Shown here: one piece after another, positions 25,467 to 33,937 of the stretch
How the letters are laid out: each line of letters begins with the position of its first letter
Numbering within the stretch: the first letter of the stretch is position 1
Program-made: the position numbers and the translations under genes
From: a virus
Virus record (IMG/VR): IMGVR_UViG_3300031240_000008
Coordinates: 1-54,995 of that record
Length of the DNA stretch: 54,995 nucleotides
Reading direction: 5' to 3' (one strand)
Notes under the pieces: model-generated
Seen by the model: the letters and a program-made list of their open reading frames with translations, nothing else
What the model was told of the DNA's origin: nothing
Database searches by the model: none

Positions 25467-26435
25467 TTAATTCAACATTGTTTTATTACTTAATAGTTTC
25501 TTCATTAAATGTCTTGCATTACAATGCATTGACCAACCACTATATGCTGAAAATGATCTTATCTTTCTTCGTTTATACATCATTCTAGCAAAGCTCTTTT
25601 TGATTGATTTTCTAAGCAATACATGAGTATGAAAGAATACATAACCAACAAAATCTATTCCTCTGATTTCAACCATAAAGACTTGATAGTTGTCTTTTAT
25701 AGTCAATTTTAATTTGCTTCCAAGATACTCTCTCATTTCAGCTAACAAAGCATGCAAATAGGCTTTACTACCAGATAATATGACAATATCATCAGCATAT
25801 CTAAAACAATATTTTACACCTTTAACCTCTTTCAACCAATGATCAAAATAAGTTAGATATAAATTAGCAAAGTATTGACTTAAATAATTACCAATTGGAA
25901 TACCATCAGCACTATCAATAATCTCATCTAACAACCATAACAAATCTTTATCCTTGATTTTTCGTCTAATGATTTGTTTTAATATCTCATGATCAATACT
26001 TGGATAGAATTGTTTGATATCAATCTTCAGACAATAAGTTGTATTAGGAACATCCTTGAGTGCTTTTTTAAGGGCATTAGCTGCCCCATGAATGCCTCTT
26101 CCTTTAATACAGCTATAAGTATTGGAAGTAAACAAAGATGTGAAGATAGGTTCTAATTTGTTCATTATTGCATGATGAACAATCCTATCTGGATAATAAG
26201 GTAAGCTGGAAATTATTCGTTCCTTACCTTCGAAGATTTTAAACGTTTTATATGTTGAAGTTCTAAAAGTTTTATTTAATAGTGCTTCATTTAATTTTAA
26301 AATATTTAAATCTTTTTCTTTGTCATGTAAAACAACATCATATCTATTACGTTTACTCTTCCTAGCTTTTAAATCAGCCAGTTCCAAGTTTTCAATATCA
26401 CAAATGTCATTGTAAAGATTTCCTACTCTCTTCAT
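25467..26435 (-). CDS. DGR reverse transcriptase
   Basis: 322 aa. RT motifs in order: LKIDIKQFYPSIDH, GIPIGNYLSQYFANLYL (the GxxxSQ motif that replaces QGxxxSP in DGR-type RTs), YADDIVILSG (catalytic YADD) and a C-terminal thumb with RKSIKKSF. It copies the template repeat RNA with errors at A and delivers the cDNA into the variable repeats. No avd-like accessory gene is seen nearby. Lies between target 1 and the TR. Confidence 0.95.
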   Translation of the reverse strand: MKRVGNLYNDICDIENLELADLKARKSKRNRYDVVLHDKEKDLNILKLNEALLNKTFRTSTYKTFKIFEGKERIISSLPYYPDRIVHHAIMNKLEPIFTSLFTSNTYSCIKGRGIHGAANALKKALKDVPNTTYCLKIDIKQFYPSIDHEILKQIIRRKIKDKDLLWLLDEIIDSADGIPIGNYLSQYFANLYLTYFDHWLKEVKGVKYCFRYADDIVILSGSKAYLHALLAEMREYLGSKLKLTIKDNYQVFMVEIRGIDFVGYVFFHTHVLLRKSIKKSFARMMYKRRKIRSFSAYSGWSMHCNARHLMKKLLSNKTMLN

Positions 26436-26538
26436 CCTTTGCTTTAATAGGAGCGTTTTCCGCAGATACTAACACCTAACTAAATTATGTAATTTTTTAC
26501 CATGTTGGTAAGGTCTGTGCCGTTATGTTTAAGCAAGT

Positions 26539-26595
26539 TGCTGATGGAACATTCGTATTAGTATTATTATAATTAGTATCATAATACGAAAAACC
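26539..26595 (-). repeat. DGR template repeat (TR)
   Basis: 57-nt core, adenine-rich on the coding strand with many AAT/ACT-type codons. It lies 25 nt after the stop of DGR target 2 and about 100 nt upstream of the RT gene; the spacer may form the structured part of the TR RNA. All three VRs diverge from it at A. Confidence 0.93.
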
Positions 26596-26619
26596 GCATC
26601 CGTTTGGCACACAACCCTT

Positions 26620-27174
26620 TTATGAGTAGTATTCTTTATATTCTTCTAACGCAATTTCAATGACATATTTTGCAAGTTCTTGGCTTCTAAGACAAAGGGC
26701 CGATGGAACAGCCGTATAAGTACTAGTAAAATGATAAGAAGCATCATAAAACGAAAAACCGCCCTTCATTCTAAAGTAATTATACCATTTCGCTTCATTT
26801 TCGTCTTTCCAGTTTGGATACCAACCTTCATTTAGGGCTTTGATAATTACCTTAAGCTTCTTAAATGCAACTTCATCAGGTGTATCATTGGAATGATAAA
26901 CTTCTTTTGGGTTGAGATCGAGAACCTTGCAAGCATCCAAAAACGATTTTACTCGATCTCTAATATTTTTTGGTATTGAGAAAAATTTCTTCAAAACATT
27001 AGTTTGCTTCTCATCAGATGCTTTAAACATCTCATCAACTTCAGATTGTGTAAAAGAAATTTCATTTTCAAATGGATTTCTTTTAGCATAATCTTCAATC
27101 TTGGTTTTCCAACCAGAACAAGCAATGTTATAAATTTCTTTAAGGTTGTCTCTACTAATTGTTTGATTTTTCAT
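26620..27174 (-). CDS. DGR target protein 2
   Basis: 184 aa. Central ALNEGWYPNWKDENEAKWYNYF, then GGFSFYDASYHF...TAVPSALCL and a helical tail. VR2 (26698-26760) encodes residues about 139-159. VR2 is 6 nt longer than the template (two extra codons). The N-terminal 110 residues are helical and differ from target 1. Promoter at 27195-27226. Confidence 0.9.
   Translation of the reverse strand: MKNQTISRDNLKEIYNIACSGWKTKIEDYAKRNPFENEISFTQSEVDEMFKASDEKQTNVLKKFFSIPKNIRDRVKSFLDACKVLDLNPKEVYHSNDTPDEVAFKKLKVIIKALNEGWYPNWKDENEAKWYNYFRMKGGFSFYDASYHFTSTYTAVPSALCLRSQELAKYVIEIALEEYKEYYS
26698..26760 (-). repeat. DGR variable repeat VR2
   Basis: 63 nt, 6 nt longer than the TR; changes map to template A positions apart from the in-frame hexanucleotide insertion. 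Confidence 0.92.
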
Positions 27175-27194
27175 ATTTTTCTTTTAGATGATTA

Positions 27195-27226
27195 CAAAGG
27201 TACATAAAAAATTTCAATCTACCAAA
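27195..27226 (-). promoter_or_regulatory. Bacteroidetes-type promoter (DGR target 2, TR)
   Basis: TACCTTTG (27195-27202) and TTTG (27223-27226), 20-nt spacer; its transcript would include target 2 and the TR. Confidence 0.88.
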
Positions 27227-27228
27227 TT

Positions 27229-27744
27229 TTATTGATAATAATCTTTATATAAATGAATAAATTTTTTGCCACAGAATACAGCCAATTTTTCAGATTTTAA
27301 ATAAAGGGCCGATGGAACAGCCGTATGAGTATTATGACAATCAGCAGCATAATACGAAAAACCGCCTTTGAGGTTAAAATATGGAAAGTATTTGTTTTCA
27401 TTACCATCCTCCCAATTAGGATACCAACCTTCATTTAATACTTTGATAATGATTGTTAATTGATATTCAGCTAAAAATTTCTTACCATTAAAACAATCAA
27501 AATTAGGAAGTATTTTTGAAATACCTAATTTATCACAAGCATCTTCAAATGAACTAATACCAATTGATTGACCAAAGGCTTCAATTGAAGCTTCTGCAAT
27601 TTTAGCTTTTTCGGTATTAGATGTTATACCAAGTATTGTTGCAACGTCATCAGCTCGACCAAGAAATTCAATATCATTATACTTAGTTGATATGATCTTG
27701 GTCCAGTTTTTAACTGTATGTGATTTAGCAAATAGTTTCAACAT
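27229..27744 (-). CDS. DGR target protein 3
   Basis: 171 aa from ATG 27744 (MLKLFAKSHTVKNW), one base after the stop of 27746-28210; a longer start would overlap that gene. Ends VLNEGWYPNWEDG, GGFSYYAADCHNTHT, AVPSALYLKSEKLA. VR3 (27307-27363) encodes residues about 128-146. Confidence 0.9.
   Translation of the reverse strand: MLKLFAKSHTVKNWTKIISTKYNDIEFLGRADDVATILGITSNTEKAKIAEASIEAFGQSIGISSFEDACDKLGISKILPNFDCFNGKKFLAEYQLTIIIKVLNEGWYPNWEDGNENKYFPYFNLKGGFSYYAADCHNTHTAVPSALYLKSEKLAVFCGKKFIHLYKDYYQ
27307..27363 (-). repeat. DGR variable repeat VR3
   Basis: 57 nt, same length as the TR; all substitutions are at template A positions (A to C or G). Confidence 0.93.
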
Positions 27745-27745
27745 T

Positions 27746-28210
27746 TTATTTTGGATTAGTTTCAAGATATGTACCAGATAAACCATATTTGTTTAAAACG
27801 GCAAATCTAGCACCTAAAACTTTTATTGGTTTATTGGTTAAATTTTTACATACAAAAGAATCATAGTTGTATGGATTATATGTTATGATAGCTGGTAATT
27901 GTTCATTTCGTGATTCACATTCTTCAGCTGTTGTGGCCATGCCACCTTGTTTGGTTATAATGCCTTTAGCAAATGCATGTACATTCTTTTCTTTCGTTTG
28001 TCTGACACGTTTATTTCCAACTTTAGATACTACAAATTTTACATCACGTAGCATGATACAATCAGTATGTCCAACTACTACAGAATTCTGTAATATAGAA
28101 TAAACAACACCTTTTCGTGTTAGACATCGATAAACACAAACTGGCTTATCCAAGTTTATTTCTCTATCCTTATAGGGAGTAATTCGATTACCCAAGCCAT
28201 AGTTTCTCAT
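27746..28210 (-). CDS. hypothetical protein, DGR operon
   Basis: 154 aa from the ATG at 28210 (a TTG at 28213 is in frame). Beta-rich with VCVYRCL, VVVGHTDCI and GARFAVLNKYGLSG; many small/aromatic residues. First gene of the transcript that also encodes DGR target 3, so it may be a partner of that protein (chaperone or anchor); not recognised. Confidence 0.65.
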   Translation of the reverse strand: MRNYGLGNRITPYKDREINLDKPVCVYRCLTRKGVVYSILQNSVVVGHTDCIMLRDVKFVVSKVGNKRVRQTKEKNVHAFAKGIITKQGGMATTAEECESRNEQLPAIITYNPYNYDSFVCKNLTNKPIKVLGARFAVLNKYGLSGTYLETNPK

Positions 28211-28230
28211 CAATTGATTTTGTTAATTAA

Positions 28231-28262
28231 CAAAGGTAATGAATTTTTTTCATATAACCAAA
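28231..28262 (-). promoter_or_regulatory. Bacteroidetes-type promoter
   Basis: TACCTTTG (28231-28238) and TTTG (28259-28262), 20-nt spacer, 20 nt before 28210. Confidence 0.88.
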
Positions 28263-28265
28263 TTA

Positions 28266-28490
28266 TTAATTTCTAAAACTAACTTTACAATTTTTACAAG
28301 ACATAAATTCAAATAAGATAGATGTTCCTTTAACAGTATTCCAATGATTACACTGGGCACAATAAATATCACAACCCATTCGATCACCAGAATAAGTTAA
28401 GTCTTCACTCCATGTACCAATGAATTCACGATACTGACCTTTAGCACCATGTATTGGTTTAGGTTCTGTTATATTTTCAAAGTACTCCAT
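28266..28490 (-). CDS. zinc-ribbon-like small protein
   Basis: 74 aa from ATG 28490. Cys pairs CDIYCAQCNHW and SCKNCKVSF. Overlaps the gene at 28477 by 14 nt. Last gene of the RNA-repair operon. Unknown. Confidence 0.65.
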   Translation of the reverse strand: MEYFENITEPKPIHGAKGQYREFIGTWSEDLTYSGDRMGCDIYCAQCNHWNTVKGTSILFEFMSCKNCKVSFRN

Positions 28491-28983
28491 CTTGTTCAAT
28501 GCTATTTAAATTTGACAATAGATTCTCTTTTATCATTATATGAAGATGAGGGTTATCAATTATTTCTTTTCTTAATTGATCAGGATTTGATCTTCTGGTT
28601 TTAATATCAAATACAGGTTGATCACCATAATGAAAATCTACAATATTGCCATTTTCCCATTCTACACGAACATCACCCCATCTATAATCCAATTCAATAG
28701 GATCATAATAAGTATGATAACTAAGATACATTTCATGTACTTTACGAGTTTTTATATCACAGTATGTAGAAACTCGTCTATCAATCTTATATAGTTGTTT
28801 AACCTTATATTGCATATTACGAATCAAGTGTATATATTGAGAATCAATACACTGAATTCCATATGCCGTATAAGCAGAACTTATCCTACGATCAGCAACA
28901 TCAGTTATGAAAATAGATTGATCGATATAAATCTTATCAAAATCTATTCCTTCTTCAAATTCTAATTCATATTGCATATCCAT
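28477..28983 (-). CDS. hypothetical protein
   Basis: 168 aa, Tyr/Asp-rich (AYTAYGIQCIDSQYIHLI; YHTYYDPIELDYRWGDV). Not recognised. Third from the end of the operon headed at 32660. Confidence 0.65.
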   Translation of the reverse strand: MDMQYELEFEEGIDFDKIYIDQSIFITDVADRRISSAYTAYGIQCIDSQYIHLIRNMQYKVKQLYKIDRRVSTYCDIKTRKVHEMYLSYHTYYDPIELDYRWGDVRVEWENGNIVDFHYGDQPVFDIKTRRSNPDQLRKEIIDNPHLHIMIKENLLSNLNSIEQDGVL

Positions 28984-28986
28984 GAG

Positions 28987-29097
28987 TTAATGTATTTGTG
29001 TTGACAAACCTAATACAACCAAAAAAAGAAATATTAGATACCAAAAGAAAAATTTATCTCCATCAAACTTTCTTTTTATTTTTTTAAAATAAACCAT
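28987..29097 (-). CDS. small membrane protein
   Basis: 36 aa: positively charged start (MVYFKKIKRKFDG) then one membrane segment (FFWYLIFLFLVVLGL). It fits exactly between the HD-kinase stop (29104) and the next ATG (28983). Confidence 0.6.
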   Translation of the reverse strand: MVYFKKIKRKFDGDKFFFWYLIFLFLVVLGLSTQIH

Positions 29098-29103
29098 TTA
29101 TTT

Positions 29104-30237
29104 TTATGAATTAATTTCATTAATTATCACATGTGCTTCATCTAACAATGGTGGTTCTAGTTTTGTAATCATCTTTTCAATTGCAACCAAAGGAACCATT
29201 GCTTCTCGATTTCTATTTTGACTCACTAGTGTTTTATAAGGAACCTCAATATAGATGATCTTTACTCGTCCACCATATGATCTGAATAAGTCAATTAATT
29301 GACCTCTCATGTCTTTTGTTATATTTGTTGCGTTCCAAACGAAGTTTTGTTTTTTACGCATGAATTCTTTTGCTCGTTCTTTTGCAATTTGAATTACAGT
29401 ACCATTTGCTTTCTTATCTGTTGGTTTAACCTTAAGCTCAACCCTGATACCATCAAGACTTACAATTCCATATCCATCAAGATGCTTACCAATATAAGTA
29501 TCCTTTCCAGAACCTGGCAAGGCTGACATCATCACAACTTCAAACTTAGTTTCATCAAATGGTTCATAATTCAAATAACCACCTTCTGATAAATAAGTGA
29601 ATCTACTTAATTCACTGGTAAACTTTCTTGGACCATACAAACACTCTAAATCAGCTGCATACAATTTGAAGTATTCAATCTTTTCCAATTGCTCAGCTTC
29701 ATCATTACATATCCGACCAAGAATATCAGCCTTAGATAACATAGCTAACCAATGTATTGGTAATTGCATTGAAATACTAACTATGCTTCTTTCCACTCCA
29801 GAATCAGTAAGACTGTATAGAGGCTTGCCATGCCATCTAACCATCTTGCAAATAATTTCTCTCGTTTCAAAAGGACACTCATATTCTTTGTACAAAAGAA
29901 TTCTAGCTGTGAATTCTCCACGCTTTGCATGTCTTGGTGCTGTGATACATATTCGTCCATCACGTTCTTCTTCCATCGTTGTTGAACGCTTTTCGATATC
30001 ATGCATCAATGCACTCGTGAATACAATGTGCTTACTAGCTTCATTCAGTTCAATAAACTCTGGTAGCTTAATGAGTGCTTCACATACCATCTTGGTATGA
30101 ATTTGAACATCACCTTCAGCATGCCAGATAGCATCTTGTGGAATAGCTTTCATATCACGAAACCACTCACAGTTCTTCTCTATGGCTTCCCAATTGGGTC
30201 CAGTATTTACATCGTAATATTTAAATTTCCAACTCAT
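29104..30237 (-). CDS. HD-domain / polynucleotide kinase fusion
   Basis: 377 aa. Residues about 40-200 contain an HD-type core (HTKMVCEAL, SALMHDIEKRS, KADILGR). Residues about 235-370 form a P-loop kinase (SALPGSGKDTYIGKH, then a lid-type RNREAMVPL). The pairing matches a T4 Pnkp-type end-healing enzyme: 5' kinase plus 2',3'-cyclic or 3' phosphate removal. Next to an RNA ligase, so repair of nuclease-cut tRNA is likely. Confidence 0.85.
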   Translation of the reverse strand: MSWKFKYYDVNTGPNWEAIEKNCEWFRDMKAIPQDAIWHAEGDVQIHTKMVCEALIKLPEFIELNEASKHIVFTSALMHDIEKRSTTMEEERDGRICITAPRHAKRGEFTARILLYKEYECPFETREIICKMVRWHGKPLYSLTDSGVERSIVSISMQLPIHWLAMLSKADILGRICNDEAEQLEKIEYFKLYAADLECLYGPRKFTSELSRFTYLSEGGYLNYEPFDETKFEVVMMSALPGSGKDTYIGKHLDGYGIVSLDGIRVELKVKPTDKKANGTVIQIAKERAKEFMRKKQNFVWNATNITKDMRGQLIDLFRSYGGRVKIIYIEVPYKTLVSQNRNREAMVPLVAIEKMITKLEPPLLDEAHVIINEINS

Positions 30238-30240
30238 AAA

Positions 30241-30471
30241 TTATGTATATAATGCACCATAATCTTTAACTTCAACTACAATGAAATCATATTTCTTTTT
30301 AACCCAGTTAATTACTTGTTTCTTTGTTAATCGTTTGTAATTTGGATCAACACCATCATATACTAATTCATTATCTTTCCATACTCGATAACAAACAGCA
30401 CTACCATATCTAGCTGGTACATGATATGGTATTCTCCATTTTTTTACTATTTTAGCAACAGCTATATTCAT
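30241..30471 (-). CDS. small hypothetical protein
   Basis: 76 aa basic, beta-rich (MNIAVAKIVKKWRIP). No domain recognised. In the RNA-repair operon. Confidence 0.6.
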   Translation of the reverse strand: MNIAVAKIVKKWRIPYHVPARYGSAVCYRVWKDNELVYDGVDPNYKRLTKKQVINWVKKKYDFIVVEVKDYGALYT

Positions 30472-30794
30472 AATTCATTACTTTTTTCAAATGCTAATTC
30501 TTTTGAACTTTCAATCATTTTATAAAGATCATCTGGATGTAAACCTTCATTCCATTCTAATCCACCACTAATATGAAACCGTTCACACTTCATGTGACAT
30601 TCATCTTTACAAAGCGTAATACCATTTTCCTTTACATATCCACCATTTGGCATTTCACTCCGATCTGTAATATGATGAGCATCCAATTCTTCAGTATCTG
30701 TATGTTTCTTTTTACAGACCTGACAAATATTTTTATCTCTTTTAAAAACAGCTGTTCTAAACTGCTCTCTTATTTGTTTCTTATTAGTCATCAT
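30468..30794 (-). CDS. HNH endonuclease
   Basis: 108 aa. Zinc-finger Cys (CQVCKKKH) then the HNH core DAHHITDRSEMPNGGYVKEN with LCKDECHMKC. Free-standing nuclease; sits within the operon with ATGA overlaps. Confidence 0.85.
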   Translation of the reverse strand: MMTNKKQIREQFRTAVFKRDKNICQVCKKKHTDTEELDAHHITDRSEMPNGGYVKENGITLCKDECHMKCERFHISGGLEWNEGLHPDDLYKMIESSKELAFEKSNEL

Positions 30795-31285
30795 CCGAAT
30801 TCAATCATTCCATTTGGATACTCATTCCAAAATTTAGTTAGTGCTTGTATTGTGTCTTCTTCTGACATATGAAATGCTAAAGCATTTTTATTATCCGATA
30901 TATACTTTAGTGTTTGATCTAATGAAAATAATTGTACTTCAGTATATTTACTTCTAAAAATATCATGAGGTAATTTACCATTATCAGCAAATAATCCTTT
31001 ACCAACTACATAACGATATAAAATATTTTCATCATCTGGTTGTTTATTAAACACAGCTTGCATACAGAAGCCATTTTCAACAAGTCTCAATTGTCTTTTT
31101 CTAACTTCTAGATGATAATCACAATATTCTTGTGACCAATTGTATGTAACTCTTGCATGATCATTTGGATTATCACAAATCTCTTTCCATTTATCCATCC
31201 ATTTTTTATGATCATTAATCCAAATTTTTCGTGCTTCTTCAGCTGTACGTTCTATTTTAGTAAAGAACCAAGTATGACATCCCAT
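30791..31285 (-). CDS. conserved phage protein MGCHTW-type
   Basis: 164 aa. Distinctive N-terminus MGCHTWFFTKIERT and Trp-rich body; this type is widespread in large phages but of unknown role. ATGA overlap with HNH gene. Confidence 0.7.
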   Translation of the reverse strand: MGCHTWFFTKIERTAEEARKIWINDHKKWMDKWKEICDNPNDHARVTYNWSQEYCDYHLEVRKRQLRLVENGFCMQAVFNKQPDDENILYRYVVGKGLFADNGKLPHDIFRSKYTEVQLFSLDQTLKYISDNKNALAFHMSEEDTIQALTKFWNEYPNGMIEFG

Positions 31286-31286
31286 A

Positions 31287-32000
31287 TTATTTATTTTTTG
31301 CTTCCAATTCGTGTTTAAGAACTGCTCGTGTTATTGTTTTGCTCCAATGCACATCTGTTTGTACATGATTTTTTCGTACATATTTAAATACATTCTTAGC
31401 AAACGCATCAACATCATATTCTTCAATGTTTCTACTTACAATTCCTTCACGTGTACAATCCATTGGTGGATTGGTATTATTTTGAATTGATCCAAATACA
31501 CTTGGCTTGCTAGCTAAATCCAATACCGTTTGTTTAATAAGATCAGTATCTTGAGTACCTTGAATTAATAACTCTGGAACAACTGGCAAGTCAAACATGG
31601 TAGCATACCATTTTGTTTCTTCCCATGATAACCATTTATCTAGTATCCTAACTCCAAAGACATAAAAGTGTTCTTCTAATCGTGGATAAATAATTGAATG
31701 AATAGCATATAAGTTTTCACCAAATATTTCAAGATTATTTTCTTTCAAATCAGTTGCCATAACACTTTGTTTTATCTTTAGGTGATTGGCCCAAGGATGA
31801 AGTGTTGGTGCAGCATGTGATCGAGCAAATACACCTAATGGTGATAAACAAGTGTTTTCACCATCCATCTTTTCAGTATGAAGTATGGTCTTAAATGATT
31901 TCACTTCTTCACGCCAATTACGATTTATCCGATCATCGGAGGTCGTACCAGGACTGAAGTCATAGTGATAGGTTCTTCCATATTTTGTTGATATACTCAT
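31287..32000 (-). CDS. RNA ligase
   Basis: 237 aa. Nucleotidyltransferase motif I TEKMDGENT (KxDGE, adenylated Lys), III YVFGVRILD, IV EGIVSRN, V NVFKYVRK. Fits the Rnl2-type RNA ligase size. It seals 3'-OH/5'-P RNA breaks, for example tRNAs cut by anticodon nucleases. Coupled to the HD-kinase gene and five others in one operon. Confidence 0.88.
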   Translation of the reverse strand: MSISTKYGRTYHYDFSPGTTSDDRINRNWREEVKSFKTILHTEKMDGENTCLSPLGVFARSHAAPTLHPWANHLKIKQSVMATDLKENNLEIFGENLYAIHSIIYPRLEEHFYVFGVRILDKWLSWEETKWYATMFDLPVVPELLIQGTQDTDLIKQTVLDLASKPSVFGSIQNNTNPPMDCTREGIVSRNIEEYDVDAFAKNVFKYVRKNHVQTDVHWSKTITRAVLKHELEAKNK

Positions 32001-32347
32001 ATTTGTCTTCCTAATGCTGATGGGTTAGGAACATACTCATCAGCGTTTTCATTATTCATTTCCCAATAAAAAATCTCCCAGTATCCAGACAAAGAGTAAC
32101 CCATGTCACGATACATTTGTCGCATAACTTCTGAGTTCTTAGTATAACCCATTGCATTAAACAATATCCAAATATCGTTTAAATTAAGTTTGCCACCAAT
32201 TAAATCCCTAACAGTTGGATTAGCTTTCCAACGATAAGTACCATGTTCGTCTTCAATTATTTCGTGTTTATGATGCTTTTCTTTTTTAAGCATTTCACGA
32301 TAATCTTTGCTGGCTTTACCAACTTCTGTTCTAGTTAATGTTTTCAT
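31997..32347 (-). CDS. hypothetical protein
   Basis: 116 aa, helical, with a basic His-rich stretch (KKEKHHKHEII). Unknown; overlaps RNA ligase by 4 nt and 32331 gene by 17 nt. Confidence 0.65.
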   Translation of the reverse strand: MKTLTRTEVGKASKDYREMLKKEKHHKHEIIEDEHGTYRWKANPTVRDLIGGKLNLNDIWILFNAMGYTKNSEVMRQMYRDMGYSLSGYWEIFYWEMNNENADEYVPNPSALGRQI

Positions 32348-32660
32348 TTTTGTGTTTTAAGATTACATCATCTGATATCTTGTAAGCAAGTATTGCCAAT
32401 TGATTGTAATAAGTCATAGTTAAATCAATGATCTTATCAATATCACTCTTGGTGCAATAAATGCGTACTGGAATCATTCGTTCAGCATGAAGTTCACCTA
32501 TTGGTGAAATCCATTGTCCCTTTGCTGGAGTAAGTATTGTCAAGCCATTGGCTAATGCTCTTACCTTAGCATCCCATACTCTGTGATATCGGGTTCTATA
32601 AGGCTTACCTTCATTAGATATGGTTGGGACAAGAATTTCCCAGAGACTCTTTGGTTCCAT
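32331..32660 (-). CDS. hypothetical protein
   Basis: 109 aa, mixed alpha/beta, seen in some bacteria and phages; function unknown. Operon head; promoter 4 nt before its ATG. Confidence 0.65.
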   Translation of the reverse strand: MEPKSLWEILVPTISNEGKPYRTRYHRVWDAKVRALANGLTILTPAKGQWISPIGELHAERMIPVRIYCTKSDIDKIIDLTMTYYNQLAILAYKISDDVILKHKNENIN

Positions 32661-32664
32661 AGAA

Positions 32665-32696
32665 CAAAGGTACTAAAAAAAATCTGAATAAACAAA
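32665..32696 (-). promoter_or_regulatory. Bacteroidetes-type promoter (RNA-repair operon)
   Basis: TACCTTTG (32665-32672) and TTTG (32693-32696), 20-nt spacer, 4 nt before the ATG at 32660. Confidence 0.9.
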
Positions 32697-32705
32697 TTGG
32701 ATTTG

Positions 32706-32778
32706 AGCTCCCACCCAAATTCGAATTGGGGCTTCTACCTTACCAAGGTAGTGTACTAACCGACTATACTACAGGAGC
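32706..32778 (-). tRNA. tRNA-Thr (GGT)
   Basis: 73 nt; acceptor GCTCCTG/TGGGAGC, D-arm GTAT/GTAC, anticodon loop TTGGTAA, T-loop TTCGAAT. The 5' end overlaps the end of the peptidase gene (its TAG lies in the tRNA). Confidence 0.9.
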
Positions 32779-33251
32779 ATTTTTAAAAGACTTGTTGGAT
32801 CAGCCAAGTTAACTGGTTGGGATTCACCTAATGACCATAAGGCCCAATCACCTTCATATTTATTATAGAGTTCCAAGTGAAGCATACTAGTTGATGGGAC
32901 CTTGCCTTTGTCTTTTAAAAGAACTGGGACCACCTTACCTAATAAATATCCTTCATTTACTATATCACCAACCTTCAGTGTTTCGTTGGCAATAACTTCA
33001 CCATAGTTGATCGTTCCAGACCTACTTTTGATTGCAATTGCTTGTGTATTATTCCACCAAGGCATTTGAACCTTTTCACCAGTAAACCATTCAATTGCTA
33101 CAACTTCACCATCTTCTATTGCGAAAACTTCATCACCTTCATTGCAATAAAGATCAACACCAGTATGTATATCGTGTTTACGAGTAACACCAAAGGCACC
33201 TAATTCATTCCCAATTGGAATTTCGTATTTATAGTTCTTAAGCGGAAACAT
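32769..33251 (-). CDS. M23-type peptidase-like protein
   Basis: 160 aa. A LysM-free M23-like beta core: HTGVDLYCNEGDEVFAIEDG (HxxxD), GEVIANETLKVGDIV, and HLELY near the end. M23 peptidases are cell-wall endopeptidases needing three zinc ligands; the third His of HxH is not evident, so activity is uncertain. Stop lies inside tRNA-Thr. Confidence 0.75.
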   Translation of the reverse strand: MFPLKNYKYEIPIGNELGAFGVTRKHDIHTGVDLYCNEGDEVFAIEDGEVVAIEWFTGEKVQMPWWNNTQAIAIKSRSGTINYGEVIANETLKVGDIVNEGYLLGKVVPVLLKDKGKVPSTSMLHLELYNKYEGDWALWSLGESQPVNLADPTSLLKMLL

Positions 33252-33906
33252 TGTAACCTTTTACTGATTCAAGCAAATCTCTTTCTTCTTTCAATTTGAT
33301 CTTTTTATTCTCATGCTTACGATACCATTTAGGATAATTATTTCCAGTCCAAGGATGACCATTAGCAACTTGATAAAGCATCTTTTCATTCTCAGCATCC
33401 ATTTGATAAAGAACACCATCATGTTCTCTTCTATGTGTGATAAATGATTTAGTTATCTTCACAACCAATTCATATGATAAGGTACAGATATATGATTTGT
33501 CAGTATAACCATATCTCCAGTATCTTCTTTCTTTAGATGTATCCTCGTAGAAGAACTTCTTAGCTGTTGCTGAAAGATTATCATAAGTCATCTTATTGAT
33601 CTTCTTCAATTTTGGCTTAATGATTTCCCAACGCTTGGTTTTACGATTCTTGTATTTGAAGTCTGGGTTCTTGGACCAGATTCTATCGTTACAAGTATTT
33701 AAAGCCTCTTTATACGCAGCTGAATCATCACGTCTTAAGATATCATCACGAAGGGTCCATTCAGCATTATAGCCATGATGAATAGGTTCTTCCAATTCAA
33801 CCCAACCTTGATTGCGGATAGAATCACGGATTTGATCGGCATTCATTTTAAGACGAATGATCTCTTTTTCCTTGAAGAAGAATTTATTGCGTTTTTTTCT
33901 ACTCAT
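33238..33906 (-). CDS. hypothetical protein
   Basis: 222 aa, strongly basic (MSRKKRNKFFFKEKE). Looks nucleic-acid binding by charge. Overlaps the peptidase start by 14 nt. Unknown. Confidence 0.65.
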   Translation of the reverse strand: MSRKKRNKFFFKEKEIIRLKMNADQIRDSIRNQGWVELEEPIHHGYNAEWTLRDDILRRDDSAAYKEALNTCNDRIWSKNPDFKYKNRKTKRWEIIKPKLKKINKMTYDNLSATAKKFFYEDTSKERRYWRYGYTDKSYICTLSYELVVKITKSFITHRREHDGVLYQMDAENEKMLYQVANGHPWTGNNYPKWYRKHENKKIKLKEERDLLESVKGYNVSA

Positions 33907-33937
33907 TTAAATAAATATACTACAATATGTTTAAAAA

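Noticed and set aside
29005-29045. TAGGTTTG as a promoter for 28477-28983
   Set aside because: No TTTG/CTTG box at 19-20 nt; spacing is 29 nt and genes are tightly coupled.
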